A stretch of 64,000 nucleotides of DNA from Desulfurococcales archaeon (GCA_023255955.1 JAGDWD010000001.1:1-64000), one strand, 5' to 3'; positions 51,189 to 61,440 are shown, counted from the first letter of the stretch. The notes: generated by a model from the letters alone, not told the origin. Program-made: numbers and translations.

Positions 51189-51923
51189 TTGTCTTCTATG
51201 ATTAGGCTAAATAATAAGGTTAGCATAGTGTTGATTGTCATAGGCTTGTCAATAATTGGTGGTTTGATATATTCATCTGCAATTGCAAGCAAGGAAAATA
51301 GTGTAATCCCGAAAAGCGACGTTGAAGCTGGTATTGATTTGCAACTCCTTAATAAATGGAGCTTCATAGTTGTAGAACACAATAGCAGTGTGCTGTACAA
51401 AAACCTGCAGAAAATCTTGACTTATAAGAACATTAACGCTTCGACAACAAGATGTGGTAGTGTATCCACGCTTGCTGGTAGCGAACTTTGGAAGCCGTCT
51501 ATAGTCATATTGAATCTGTTAGACGAGGAGGTGTTGAAAGAGATAAATTCTTCTGCTAGAAACATCGATGTTCTTCGTGGACTTGCACGAGGCAGCAACT
51601 ACATACTTTTTGTAGCAAATGATTCAAGAGTAATTCAGAGTATTAGTAAATTATTTGACCCACCACTCAGCTACATTAGCGAATCTAGAGTTACAATCAC
51701 AAAACAGTATAAAGATGGAAGAGCCGAAACCATATCACAGAATTTGTTAATCGTTGTAGGCAGGACATATAGGAACATAGATGGGCGGCTAGTTCCAATC
51801 GATTTTACAGGCACAGTGCATATCGACGACTTCAACAACATAGATGATGCAATCCAAAAGGCATTGCTTAATACCCTAATGTTAGTTGTAAAAGCAGAAA
51901 ATGATTTAGTACCTGGGAGGTGA
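51189..51923 (+). CDS. Predicted membrane-anchored/secreted hypothetical protein
   Basis: N-terminal TM VSIVLIVIGLSIIGGLIYSSAI followed by soluble domain; paired with next gene. Confidence 0.6.
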   Translation: MSSMIRLNNKVSIVLIVIGLSIIGGLIYSSAIASKENSVIPKSDVEAGIDLQLLNKWSFIVVEHNSSVLYKNLQKILTYKNINASTTRCGSVSTLAGSELWKPSIVILNLLDEEVLKEINSSARNIDVLRGLARGSNYILFVANDSRVIQSISKLFDPPLSYISESRVTITKQYKDGRAETISQNLLIVVGRTYRNIDGRLVPIDFTGTVHIDDFNNIDDAIQKALLNTLMLVVKAENDLVPGR

Positions 51924-51927
51924 AGGG

Positions 51928-52737
51928 GTGAGTATGATGAGGGCGATAGGCAGAGCGCATCTGTCGGTTCTGCTAGCTCTTTTAGGCCTGTTAGCAATAC
52001 TATGCTTGCCTGATGTAAATGCTGGTGTGACACAACAAAATTGGAATTTGATATTGGTTGGTTATGGCTATCAAAGTAGCTCTTATGGTAACATATATTA
52101 TTACTATGAAGTATATAAATTCGCTGGATATACACAGGCTGGATATCATGAATGGTATGCAGTGTATTTGAGAGATATTGTCGATCCTGTAAATCCCTCA
52201 AGCAATAATGATGGATTTACTGTTGCTGGAAAAGCAGGTCAAAGTGCTACTGGTGGAGGCGTTGGCCCATATATCTATGATAAATATGGTGTCTTTGGCA
52301 TTTACAACTTGATTCCGCAGTCATCTCAAACAAGTTGTGCACAAAGTTGGAGTGAAACGTTTAGCGTATCAGCTTCAATATCTAAGAATGGGCCAGCCAT
52401 CACTGCGAGCTATACTCAGTCAACATCATGGCGCGCAAATGGTGTATCATGGTCTCTAACAGACGTTTACCCCAAGAGCCATTGGGAGTTCTGGCACTGC
52501 AACGAACCTCCACCAAGTTCTGCAGAACTAGGAGCTGCATGGACATTTGAAATTACAGTAGCTTATATCAAAACATATCCAACATATCCAGGCACTCAAA
52601 CGTATACAATAGAACTTGGCCCTGCTGCTGGATTCAGACATTGGTACCAGAGTTGTTTCTTGTTCTGGTGTTGGTGGGAGTGGGATTACTCGGTTCATTG
52701 GAATATCCCAGTAACAATAAGCTTTAGCAACAGCTAA
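51928..52737 (+). CDS. Predicted secreted aromatic/Ser-rich beta protein
   Basis: Signal peptide MMRAIGRAHLSVLLALLGLLAILCLPDVNAG, Tyr/Trp/Ser-rich mature part. Confidence 0.65.
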   Translation: MSMMRAIGRAHLSVLLALLGLLAILCLPDVNAGVTQQNWNLILVGYGYQSSSYGNIYYYYEVYKFAGYTQAGYHEWYAVYLRDIVDPVNPSSNNDGFTVAGKAGQSATGGGVGPYIYDKYGVFGIYNLIPQSSQTSCAQSWSETFSVSASISKNGPAITASYTQSTSWRANGVSWSLTDVYPKSHWEFWHCNEPPPSSAELGAAWTFEITVAYIKTYPTYPGTQTYTIELGPAAGFRHWYQSCFLFWCWWEWDYSVHWNIPVTISFSNS

Positions 52738-53303
52738 TATCCCAACTCATTTTCTATTTTTTCCCAATTTTCAAGACCATATATCTAGTTATTTTTATTA
52801 TTAGTTTATTATAACGTTATGCGACACTAGGAGCTCCAGGCTCGAAGTGAACGGTATATATTCCCTCTGCGGTGAAAGAGTGTAGGTTGCTATGGTCGGC
52901 TCTAGTCCCTCGACGAATAAGTGGACTTCTAGACTGGTGTTCGACTCTACATGTAATGATACGCTTGCTTCTGAACCCGGTCTGGTAACGACTACCTTCT
53001 TCGATGGCTTTACGTACACTGTGTACCTCTGCTTCACCCCTGCTTCAACGCTCCTATCACTCTCCACAACAAGAGACACTGCGCTCCCCACTAACCAAGA
53101 GCCGGCAAGGCATAATTATGTGAGCAACAGTAAACAAGTAAGTGGTGAACCCATGGCCAGGCTCAGGCTCGGCGAAGAAGAGTGTAGAAGCCTCCTAGAG
53201 CTTAGAGTAGGAGACGATATCTCATCAGACGACTACAAGGGAATACTAGAACTATGTAGCGAATACATACGAAAAGCAGAGAAGCAAAGCCACTGAAGTC
53301 GGT

Positions 53304-53334
53304 GGTCGGAGGTTCGAATCCTCCGGGCCCGCCA
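53304..53334 (+). other. tRNA 3'-end fragment (T-arm plus acceptor strand); possible att site
   Basis: GGTCGGAGGTTCGAATCCTCCGGGCCCGCCA: GGAGG-TTCGAAT-CCTCC T-arm followed by acceptor-like GGGCCCG; no matching 5' half upstream. Confidence 0.65.
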
Positions 53335-53744
53335 CACAATCTCTATGGAGTTGAGGACATCTCAATATATGCTGTGAAACTCCTCTTCGCTTTTTCGTTG
53401 AATCCAGGTTTGACTACATAGATTGAGACATTGCTGGATACAGCATCTATGGCACCATATCTGCTAATAGCCTTTGATATTGTGTTTAAATATATCTCTT
53501 TTGATGTTGTTACCCATACCTTCTCTGACAGGACACTTGGCAATGGTGTCCAAATTCTTTTCAGCGGTTGTATCATCCAAAATCATAACTACATTGTGTT
53601 TAGCATATTGTCTAATCTAAAAATTTATACATCGATGCCTTCCCTGGTTCAGCATCTCTGAAAAGAGGTTTTGCAATGGTATTAAGCAATAGCCATGGCT
53701 TTCAAAGTTAAAAGCCTCTAATAAATGCTTGTTCAATGCTGTGT

Positions 53745-54740
53745 TTAGCTTTTTGCGAATCGTGTGATTGCATATCTGTATGCCGGTATTTGCCATGCCC
53801 ACTCCTCGCCTATGCCGAGGTCAAGGTCTTTCTTAGGTATTTGGCTTATGGCGGAACTTCTTCTAAGTTCTATCATAAGGTTTAGCTCTTCGAGTTTCTC
53901 GGCTATTGCCCAATCAAAGTCTGGATTTTCTGCAAGTTGGAGGATTTTGTCTCTTCCGATTATGTGTACAGCTCTTCTGATTCTATCCTCGTAGATTTTG
54001 CTAAGCCACTTGTCGATGCTCCAGCCATGTCTTGCCAGGTCTATGGTTGCCCGTGGATTGCCTCCGGTGTGCATCCAAATGGCTTCGGCATCTATATGTG
54101 GATTCAGCTGCTCGACGAACTCTTCAAAGCTTTTCTTAGGCAGGTTCCACATCATGTATATGGATACATATGTGTGTTTGGATAGAATCCTCTTTGACAT
54201 GCCCTCAGAGGTTGTTAGAACTATGGCTACGTTCGATGCCTTGTATCTTTCATGTAGATAGCCAATCCATTCATAGAGAGACTTTGTATATCTATCCACC
54301 TCATCCAAACCTATAGCTCTATACACATCATCGAGAACAACAACCACGGACTTGCCCTCCAACCCAATTCTCTGAGCAAATCTGCTGACAACAGACATAA
54401 TAGCCCTAGCTATTGAAGCTCCCAGCGGTATTGAAATTAGATCCTGTATAAATTCAAAGACCTCTTTGTATGATGCAAACAAGGCTTTTCCAACATCGAA
54501 ATGCTCTAGAGCATCCACGTAAACAATAACCATGTCTCTGCTTACACCAAGCCCTCTAACCATATACCTAAGAAACGCTGTTTTTCCGCATCCCTCAGGG
54601 CCATAGATAGTCACAGGAAATGCTGTACCCCTAGAAACAATGTCTCTAAACCATAGAGCCTCATCCTCTCTGTCAACAAAGTTTATCACCTTGTCCAGTT
54701 CCTCTACGTAGATTGTATAGCTAGGCCCTCTATTCATCAC
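53745..54740 (-). CDS. Archaeal AAA+ ATPase (archaeal_ATPase family)
   Basis: GPEGCGKTAFLRYMVRGL Walker A, VVVLDDVYRA Walker B, TGGNPRATIDLARHGW. Confidence 0.85.
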   Translation of the reverse strand: MMNRGPSYTIYVEELDKVINFVDREDEALWFRDIVSRGTAFPVTIYGPEGCGKTAFLRYMVRGLGVSRDMVIVYVDALEHFDVGKALFASYKEVFEFIQDLISIPLGASIARAIMSVVSRFAQRIGLEGKSVVVVLDDVYRAIGLDEVDRYTKSLYEWIGYLHERYKASNVAIVLTTSEGMSKRILSKHTYVSIYMMWNLPKKSFEEFVEQLNPHIDAEAIWMHTGGNPRATIDLARHGWSIDKWLSKIYEDRIRRAVHIIGRDKILQLAENPDFDWAIAEKLEELNLMIELRRSSAISQIPKKDLDLGIGEEWAWQIPAYRYAITRFAKS

Positions 54741-54947
54741 ATTGCCACCTCAGCTACATAGCTTATTTAGAGATAGCCTAGCTAATTATCTCTGCCTTTC
54801 ATACGGTAATAAACACAGTCGTTTCAAGCAAATGCCGTGGTGCATACGCAGTTTCCTAGACTGCATGGTGGAACTGGCATACAAAACTGATTACCTATGC
54901 AACAATAGCTAAAATAGATACTCTATAAATATTCAGATACCAGCTGA

Positions 54948-55436
54948 TTGATGCATTTGGTTAGTGGTATGGTGTTTGAACACACGTATTGCAGAACGTG
55001 TTTGCGTTGTTGTAGAAACACAGAAATGATTTTGCTTAGATGTGACTTGGAGAGGATAGAGGGTTTGGGCTATAGATGCGACGATTTTGCTGAGCTGCGG
55101 GACTCTTTCATTAGGCTGAGGAATGTCGATGGACGCTGCATATTTCTCGACGAGTCTTCTGGTAGTTGTCGCATCTACGATGCGAGACCTCTTGGCTGTA
55201 GAATATACCCACTCATATACGATGAAGATACTGGAATTAGATTTGATTCGGAATGCCCATTAGCGTCCTACTGGATGTTTAATTGCAGTGAGTTGGTGAA
55301 GGGCATCAACGAATTGATGTATTTTCTTCGCCGTCTAGAGATAGAGTATGGATACAAGGTGAATTGGAGTCTTTTCTACTCCTCTAAGAAAAGGCTTTTG
55401 AGAAGCTGTACAAATAGTGAACCACAAACCAGTTGA
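54948..55436 (+). CDS. YkgJ-family cysteine cluster (Zn/Fe-chelating) protein
   Basis: CRTCLRCCRNTEMILL..GRCIFLDESSGSCRIYDARPLGCRIYPL. Confidence 0.82.
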   Translation: MMHLVSGMVFEHTYCRTCLRCCRNTEMILLRCDLERIEGLGYRCDDFAELRDSFIRLRNVDGRCIFLDESSGSCRIYDARPLGCRIYPLIYDEDTGIRFDSECPLASYWMFNCSELVKGINELMYFLRRLEIEYGYKVNWSLFYSSKKRLLRSCTNSEPQTS

Positions 55437-55482
55437 GCTCGGTTCATATCTAGAGTCGAAGATTAGAAGTGTTGAGGAGAAG

Positions 55483-56380
55483 CTAGCTAAGTAGAGAACC
55501 GTTCAAGGGCCTTGCAATGTATATCCCATCATCGCTAGACACAATCTCCACCTTAATCCTCTTACCCACAAGCCTATCATACCACTGAACACCAACCACA
55601 GTAATCGCAACATCATAGTCTTTATCAACAGCTATAACCTCGTTTTTGAGCCACCCAGGAACAGCAATGACAACGTCTATGACATCGCCTCTCCCATATT
55701 TTATCGGATACCTTCTAGCGGGTCTAATACCAAAATCAAGCCTTTTATAGTATAGAGCAATTCCATATTCTTTTTCCAGATCCTCCAAAAACCTTTTGAA
55801 TGTGCTCCAAGAAACTTCTTTGACGTTTCGAACCTTTCTTCCATACCTATGAACCTCATATTTCTGTATTCCGAAGGGTGGAAACCTCTTTCCAACCCCT
55901 ATTCTGAGACCCCACTCAACAATCTTCTTTATATCGTCGTCGTTTAGACCCGGTATCCACACAGGGGTTAGATGGACATCTATCCTGGTGTTTCTAACAA
56001 TATACTCGACGATCTCCATAACACTTTTAACGCTGTACCACGGAACCCCCTGGATGATCTTGCCCTTCTCCTCGTCGAGTGTATCGATGCTGATGTTCAG
56101 CCTGTCTAGGCCAGCCTCGTCGAGCATGTCTATCAATGCTTTGGATAGTGTCTGTCCCCTACTCTCCATAGCAACCCTTGGAAAGATCTTCTTAAGCTCT
56201 CTAACGATGTCAACTATGTTTGGGTGTGTTGGGGGCTCCCCCACACCATCTATGAGAGCTTCTAGCACGTCGCCACCCTTAGCATTTCTCACATGCTTTG
56301 CCCACTTGACCAGGTGTCTCCAGTCCACAATATACTCTGATTGTCTGTGTCTAGAGGGCTCTAAACATGAGTCTATACTT
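55483..56380 (-). pseudogene. Radical SAM protein, paralogue/homologue of 80-1303, 5' truncated before the FeS-cluster motif
   Basis: Homology extends upstream of the ORF start (SIDSCLEPSRHRQSEYIVDWRHL vs SVDAGPASRTRQSEFVVDVDWLA) but an in-frame stop replaces CxxxCxxC. Confidence 0.75.
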
Positions 56381-56555
56381 TATGAAGATCCATAGCGTAG
56401 GCAGGAAAAAGATTGTTGCTGTTTGTGATGAGGAGATTCTTGGCATGGTGTTTAGAGAAGGTGATGTGGTTCTAGACATTTCGCCTAAGTTCTACGGCGG
56501 TAAGAAGGCAGATCTAGAAACATTAGCATATTTTGACAGTGGTCTTGTCACATAA
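56367..56555 (+). pseudogene. DUF424 family protein, C-terminally truncated
   Basis: MKIHSVGRKKIVAVCDEEILGMVFREGDVVLDISPKFYGGKKADLE then unrelated tail. Confidence 0.65.
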
Positions 56556-56914
56556 ATTGTGTTGCTATCCCTTATAACATCCTCTATCATTACTACAGCA
56601 TCAGCTCCTATAGGCATTTTCTGTCCTGTAACAACAGGTATCGCTTCATCACATGAGTTTAGAGCGTCGCCAAACTGTATTTTCAATGGAATTGGATTGT
56701 TTGGGGATGCTGATGACGCAGCCCCGCTACATATTGCATAACCGTCAACAGCACTTCTATCAAATGGCGGAAGGTCTATAGGTGCATAAACATCTTCGGC
56801 TAGTACCATACCAACGGCATTATCCAATTCAACTTCTGCAAAACCTAACTCTAACTTAACATGCTGTAATAGCGATTTCAATGCTTCTTCAATAGGCTTA
56901 TAATGGTATATCAT
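56492..56914 (-). pseudogene. moeA: MoeA N-terminal fragment, truncated
   Basis: PIEEALKSLLQHV..AVGMVLAEDVYAPIDLPPFDRSAVDGYAI..VVTGQKMPIGADAVVMIEDV then ends. Confidence 0.75.
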
Positions 56915-57061
56915 ACCATCATTCCAGAGGGGCTATGATCAAATCAAAACAGATTCCTATGCGACCAATATAAGTTTATTTTTGGATAAACTTGGATTAT
57001 ATAGTTAAATGATGATGTAGCTGAGCTCTGAATAGTGATGTACCCGGATTGTCTGACACAT

Positions 57062-57760
57062 TCATTTACCCGCATCAGCTTTTTTGTAGTAACTGCACAA
57101 GTCTCTTAACACACACTCATTACATAGAGGTTTCCTAGCCTTACAAACCCTCCTTCCATGCTCTATCAACAAAATGTGCAATTTCATTAAAATGTCAACA
57201 TCATTATGAGTTTCTGAGACGATCTTCTTTCTTATACTCTCATAACCCTCATTTTCAAGCGCTAGACCAATTCGTGTTAAAACCCTTTTGATGTGAGTAT
57301 CTATGGGAAATGTCGGTTTTCTTAGCACAGCTAATAAATACACATCAGCTGTTTTAGGCCCTACACCACGTATTTGCATCAGAATTTTTCGCGCTTCATC
57401 AACATCTAGCATGTGGAGCTTGTTAACAATGCCTTCATCGCTCTTGAACCACTTAGCTAATTCATATATTGTTTCTGCCCTTCTCTTGGCAATCCCGGCA
57501 ACCTTAATAGCATTTATAATAGTCTCAACTGGGGTTCGAAGAACCCTTTCCGGTTCTATTATGCCGCCAAGATCCCTTCTCAAATTGTTTAAAGCACGCA
57601 TAGCATTTCTATCACTTGTATTCTGACTCAAAACGATTCCAATCAAAATCTCAAAGTGGTTTACCTGATTATCTTTGGAAATCATATGCAAAACGATATA
57701 TTCATCCTTGTTCGGTCTATAGACACTCTCTAATCTTTTTAAAATCTCGTATAAATTCAT
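57062..57760 (-). CDS. nth: Endonuclease III family DNA glycosylase
   Basis: LSQNTSDRNAMRAL, IRGVGPKTADVYLLAVLRKPTFPIDTHIKRV, C-terminal CKARKPLCNECVLRDLC FeS cluster. Confidence 0.92.
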   Translation of the reverse strand: MNLYEILKRLESVYRPNKDEYIVLHMISKDNQVNHFEILIGIVLSQNTSDRNAMRALNNLRRDLGGIIEPERVLRTPVETIINAIKVAGIAKRRAETIYELAKWFKSDEGIVNKLHMLDVDEARKILMQIRGVGPKTADVYLLAVLRKPTFPIDTHIKRVLTRIGLALENEGYESIRKKIVSETHNDVDILMKLHILLIEHGRRVCKARKPLCNECVLRDLCSYYKKADAGK

Positions 57761-57893
57761 GTCCTAGACACAAACCTTTTAGTAGTTAAAGGATATAAAT
57801 ATGTTATATGCTATGAATACTGTAGAAATTGGCTGGGTACTTATTAGAAGCTAATATATTTTTAGCGGAAACTCGGTATGCGAGGATAAAAAT

Positions 57894-58790
57894 ATGTCTA
57901 GGCAAACGATGTCAGTAGCTATAGTGATTCCAACTTATAACGAAGTCGAAAATATAGGCATTCTGCTTGGGGAGATAAAAAAGAATGTTCCCACAGATGT
58001 TGATTATGAGATAGTGGTTGTCGATGATAATAGCCCTGATGGTACATGGAAAAAGGCTGTTGAACTGCTTGAAAATAACATATTTGTTGTTAGAAGGATT
58101 GGTTTAAAAGGTCTTTCAACGGCTGTTATAGATGGCATAATTTTTTCTTCTAAGGACTATGCGCTTGTGCTCGATGCCGATTTGCAGCACCCACCAGAGT
58201 ATATAAAAGATATGATTTTCGAGGCGCAGAAAACCAATGTTGATGTCGTAATCGGCTCAAGGTATACCAAGGGTGGGGGTGTTGCTGGTTGGTCAAAAAC
58301 AAGGCTACTAATATCTAAGACGGCAACACTTATAGCGAAGCTGTTTCTGCCATCGGTACGAAGGATATCCGACCCGATGTCAGGTTTCTTCATGGTTAAG
58401 AGGAGAATTGTTTTAGAGAATCTATCGAAGTTAAACCCATATGGCTTCAAAATCCTTCTAGATGCGATACTGGATAGCATTGATTATGCGGAGGTTCTCT
58501 ACGATGGTGCTGGTTTCGAAGCCCCGCGGCTATTTACTAGACTTCCCCAGAATTTCAGAACATTTAATTCTTTGAAGAACTCATTGAAGAGGGGCCGTAA
58601 GGATGTTAAAGGCCTATTTAGAGTAACCCCAGTAGGTCTGTGCTTATTTACTCTAGCGAAAAGAGGTGATAAAAGTGATGATGTTCCGTATGTTGATATA
58701 TGTAGAGAGTTCGTATACAATGTCGAGATGTCCTTAATTCACGAAGAAATCGAAGTGGATAACGTTTGGGGTGTCAGAGGGTATGAGTAG
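57894..58790 (+). CDS. GT2 dolichyl-phosphate-mannose-synthase-like N-terminus fused to unrelated C-terminus (chimeric ORF)
   Basis: IPTYNEVENIGILL..VVVDDNSPDGTW..VLDADLQHPPEYI..SDPMSGFFMVKR..NPYGFKILLDAIL then no DPMS homology. Confidence 0.7.
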   Translation: MSRQTMSVAIVIPTYNEVENIGILLGEIKKNVPTDVDYEIVVVDDNSPDGTWKKAVELLENNIFVVRRIGLKGLSTAVIDGIIFSSKDYALVLDADLQHPPEYIKDMIFEAQKTNVDVVIGSRYTKGGGVAGWSKTRLLISKTATLIAKLFLPSVRRISDPMSGFFMVKRRIVLENLSKLNPYGFKILLDAILDSIDYAEVLYDGAGFEAPRLFTRLPQNFRTFNSLKNSLKRGRKDVKGLFRVTPVGLCLFTLAKRGDKSDDVPYVDICREFVYNVEMSLIHEEIEVDNVWGVRGYE

Positions 58791-61137
58791 TAGAGGCTAC
58801 GTCCTGGAAGCCTATAAACTCAGTTTCAGATTCCGAGAGAGTAAGGTACACACAGTCACCGTTCCCAAGGTAATTCTCCAACCATTACTAAACTTCCTGT
58901 TCATATCCGGAATTACCCACTCAAAACCGATGAAGCTACCTAATGAATCACTTTACCTAATTTACATAGTTGGTGATAACGATACTATCAACAGGGTTAA
59001 GGACTTTATAAAAGAGCATGACCCTAAGTCAGAGTTACCTGTCAATATGGGTGGTGGAGGCTCGGTAAGTAGTCTCGATGATAGCATCAAAGGTGACATG
59101 GCTTATAGAGCTGTTAGGCAGTACATCTACAGGAGGCTCGGGTTTAGAAGAGGTTCCGGGCAAAAACTCTACGATATTAGCAAGATTGTGCAAAGCCACG
59201 ACAATATCCTCAACGTCTTTCAAGCCTATGTAGTGAGTCACGACGTTATTAGTAACTCTAGCTACGTGTTCGTAGACGCAGCAAGGAAACTCGAATTCGC
59301 GGCTACCCTCAGAGATTTGGAGACGAAAGGTAAGCTAGGTACATCATCCAAGATTCAATGGGTTAAGATAAGGGACTCCACAGTTTCGTTCTACATCGAA
59401 CCCGATATTGATTTCAAGAAGTTTGGCCGCTCTAGTGATAAGGTAGTCAATACCTTAAAGTACATTGTTAAGTCGAGGTACATACCTCTAGACATCGATA
59501 AAATCGATAGTAGTGATGTCGTGGCTTTAACACCTAAAAGCGCTGGGCTTAGACTTGAGCTTCATAGAAAAGGCTATACTGTAACTATCGGTGATAAAGA
59601 AGTTGTCTTCCTACCTAAAAATGTATTAGTACCTGTAGCGTCTATGGATAACGTGTCCACTCTTCTTCAAGAATACATCACGCTAAAGTTCGGGCCGACC
59701 ACTCGTCATAAAGAGGTCTACGATCTTGTGCGGAAGCTTAGTTCAGACATAGAGATCGGAAATGTCTCCATAGCTCTAGACCCTCATCCACTAGAAATAA
59801 AGACTGGGAAAGTACCCCCAAATGAGCTCTACATAGATCTTAAAGACTCCGGAAACCAGGATACTGAAAAAGTTACGTTCGACTGGAGCCCCTACGAACT
59901 TCTGAAGAAGATCGTAGATAAGCTCCTTATCTACGTACTTTACAGTAAAGGTGATAAGGATAGCTATAGAGCTGCGGATCTCATTCGACGGGAACTACAT
60001 AAGAACCTGGATGTTATGCCTCAAATGCTTGAGATAGATTTTGGAGATGTTTATGTGCGAGACTCTAGAAAGATCGAGAGGCAATTAGAGTACATAACTG
60101 AAACAGCTAAGGGCGTAAACTGTGCTGTGCTAGTTATTGGTCCAGGTAGTATAGATGCTAGAGAGGATCGCGATCTCAGAAATAAAGTCGAGAAGGTGTT
60201 CAGGTTTAGAGGTTTGTTCTGCTGGTACATATCAATCACATCAATTATTCCTAAGCGTAGAGAGGAAGAGAGGAAGTTTAGGAATGTGCTCTCGAGGAAG
60301 CTTCTTGTAGTAATGAAGGAGCTAGCTATAAGGTTGCAACTGTTTTCGCATAAGCTTCAACCACTACAGCTATCAAAGATTGATGGTGGTACAGACGTTT
60401 TTGACGCTATAGCGGCAGCAGATGCGACTGTTATAGGTATGGAGAGAAGTCAGCTAAGAATTGGGGCTGTACTAATACTTATGAATTTAAGTAGAGGTAG
60501 CTATACGATTGAGACAGATACTTATGAGATAAATGAAAGTGGAGAGGACCCTACGTTGGCTAAAACGATCAAGAAAGCCTTGGAACAACTACAAGATACG
60601 AAGCTGATAATATACGTCAACAGAGCTAGACCTGAAGCACTTCTCAACTATCTTCAAGAAGATGAAGTTAGAGAACTCTTAAATAACGCAGTAATAGTTG
60701 GGGCTACAAAGACCCACACCTACTCAAGAATACTCAAGAAAGTAAATGACGTCTCATTCAGCAATCCAGAGCTGACAACGTATTACCAACTTTATACCAG
60801 AGACTTAAAAGAGTTGAGAAATGCGAGAGCAAAGATCTCAAGATACCTAGCGATAACAACTACAGCACAATTCGAAGTTGGAGAAAGATTAACGGTTAAA
60901 CCAACACTGCTATCAATCATCTTGAATAAGGATATCTGGAGATCCGAGAACATAGACAAGGTACTAAAGTACACGCTGACTCTATGTACACTAAACAACA
61001 CCACCACGTGGGTACACTCACTTCCGTGGCCTCTCCACAGGGTAGACAGAATACTCAAGAACGCCCACAGATTAGCCGAAGATAGAAACGATTTCATCAA
61101 AGCGCTCGAAGATAAAGATATAGTTAAAACACTCTAA
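58771..61137 (+). CDS. Divergent long prokaryotic Argonaute (PIWI domain), probably catalytically inactive
   Basis: VIGMERSQLRIGAVLILMNLSRGSYTIET; KLIIYVNRARPE..VIVGATKTHTYSRI; C-terminus LTLCTLNNTTTWVHSLPWPLHRVDRILKNAHRLAE typical of pAgo C-terminus. Confidence 0.7.
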   Translation: MSEGMSSRGYVLEAYKLSFRFRESKVHTVTVPKVILQPLLNFLFISGITHSKPMKLPNESLYLIYIVGDNDTINRVKDFIKEHDPKSELPVNMGGGGSVSSLDDSIKGDMAYRAVRQYIYRRLGFRRGSGQKLYDISKIVQSHDNILNVFQAYVVSHDVISNSSYVFVDAARKLEFAATLRDLETKGKLGTSSKIQWVKIRDSTVSFYIEPDIDFKKFGRSSDKVVNTLKYIVKSRYIPLDIDKIDSSDVVALTPKSAGLRLELHRKGYTVTIGDKEVVFLPKNVLVPVASMDNVSTLLQEYITLKFGPTTRHKEVYDLVRKLSSDIEIGNVSIALDPHPLEIKTGKVPPNELYIDLKDSGNQDTEKVTFDWSPYELLKKIVDKLLIYVLYSKGDKDSYRAADLIRRELHKNLDVMPQMLEIDFGDVYVRDSRKIERQLEYITETAKGVNCAVLVIGPGSIDAREDRDLRNKVEKVFRFRGLFCWYISITSIIPKRREEERKFRNVLSRKLLVVMKELAIRLQLFSHKLQPLQLSKIDGGTDVFDAIAAADATVIGMERSQLRIGAVLILMNLSRGSYTIETDTYEINESGEDPTLAKTIKKALEQLQDTKLIIYVNRARPEALLNYLQEDEVRELLNNAVIVGATKTHTYSRILKKVNDVSFSNPELTTYYQLYTRDLKELRNARAKISRYLAITTTAQFEVGERLTVKPTLLSIILNKDIWRSENIDKVLKYTLTLCTLNNTTTWVHSLPWPLHRVDRILKNAHRLAEDRNDFIKALEDKDIVKTL

Positions 61138-61201
61138 AGCAATACTGCTGGTAGGGCTTCTCGACCTAGTAGTAATTACCTCTTCGGCACTTAACCTTAT
61201 C

Positions 61202-61440
61202 ACCGTTTGTCCCTAGAGGGTCATTTCCATTACTTCAGGGTTGTTTGGCCTCCTCTAGGGACTTCCACCTCGCTCACAGGGGTTTTCCCTACCCCTGTGG
61301 GTCGTGGGTGGCTGTCGAGCCCAACGGCACGGGGCTCCCATCTACGTACAGCCCTAGGGAGCTCGGAGCATTGCTCCCATCACCCCTTAGAGCTTACACC
61401 CCCGACACAACCCTAATAAACTTTTCAGCCCACTCATAGT
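61202..61440. repeat. Structured intergenic repeat, copy 3
   Basis: Homology to 12163-12459; stem GTCCCTAGAGG/CCTCTAGGGAC and GGAGC/GCTCC. Confidence 0.75.

Noticed and set aside
53904-54261. Plus-strand ORFs opposite the AAA ATPase
   Set aside because: Overlap a coding region with clear Walker motifs on the minus strand
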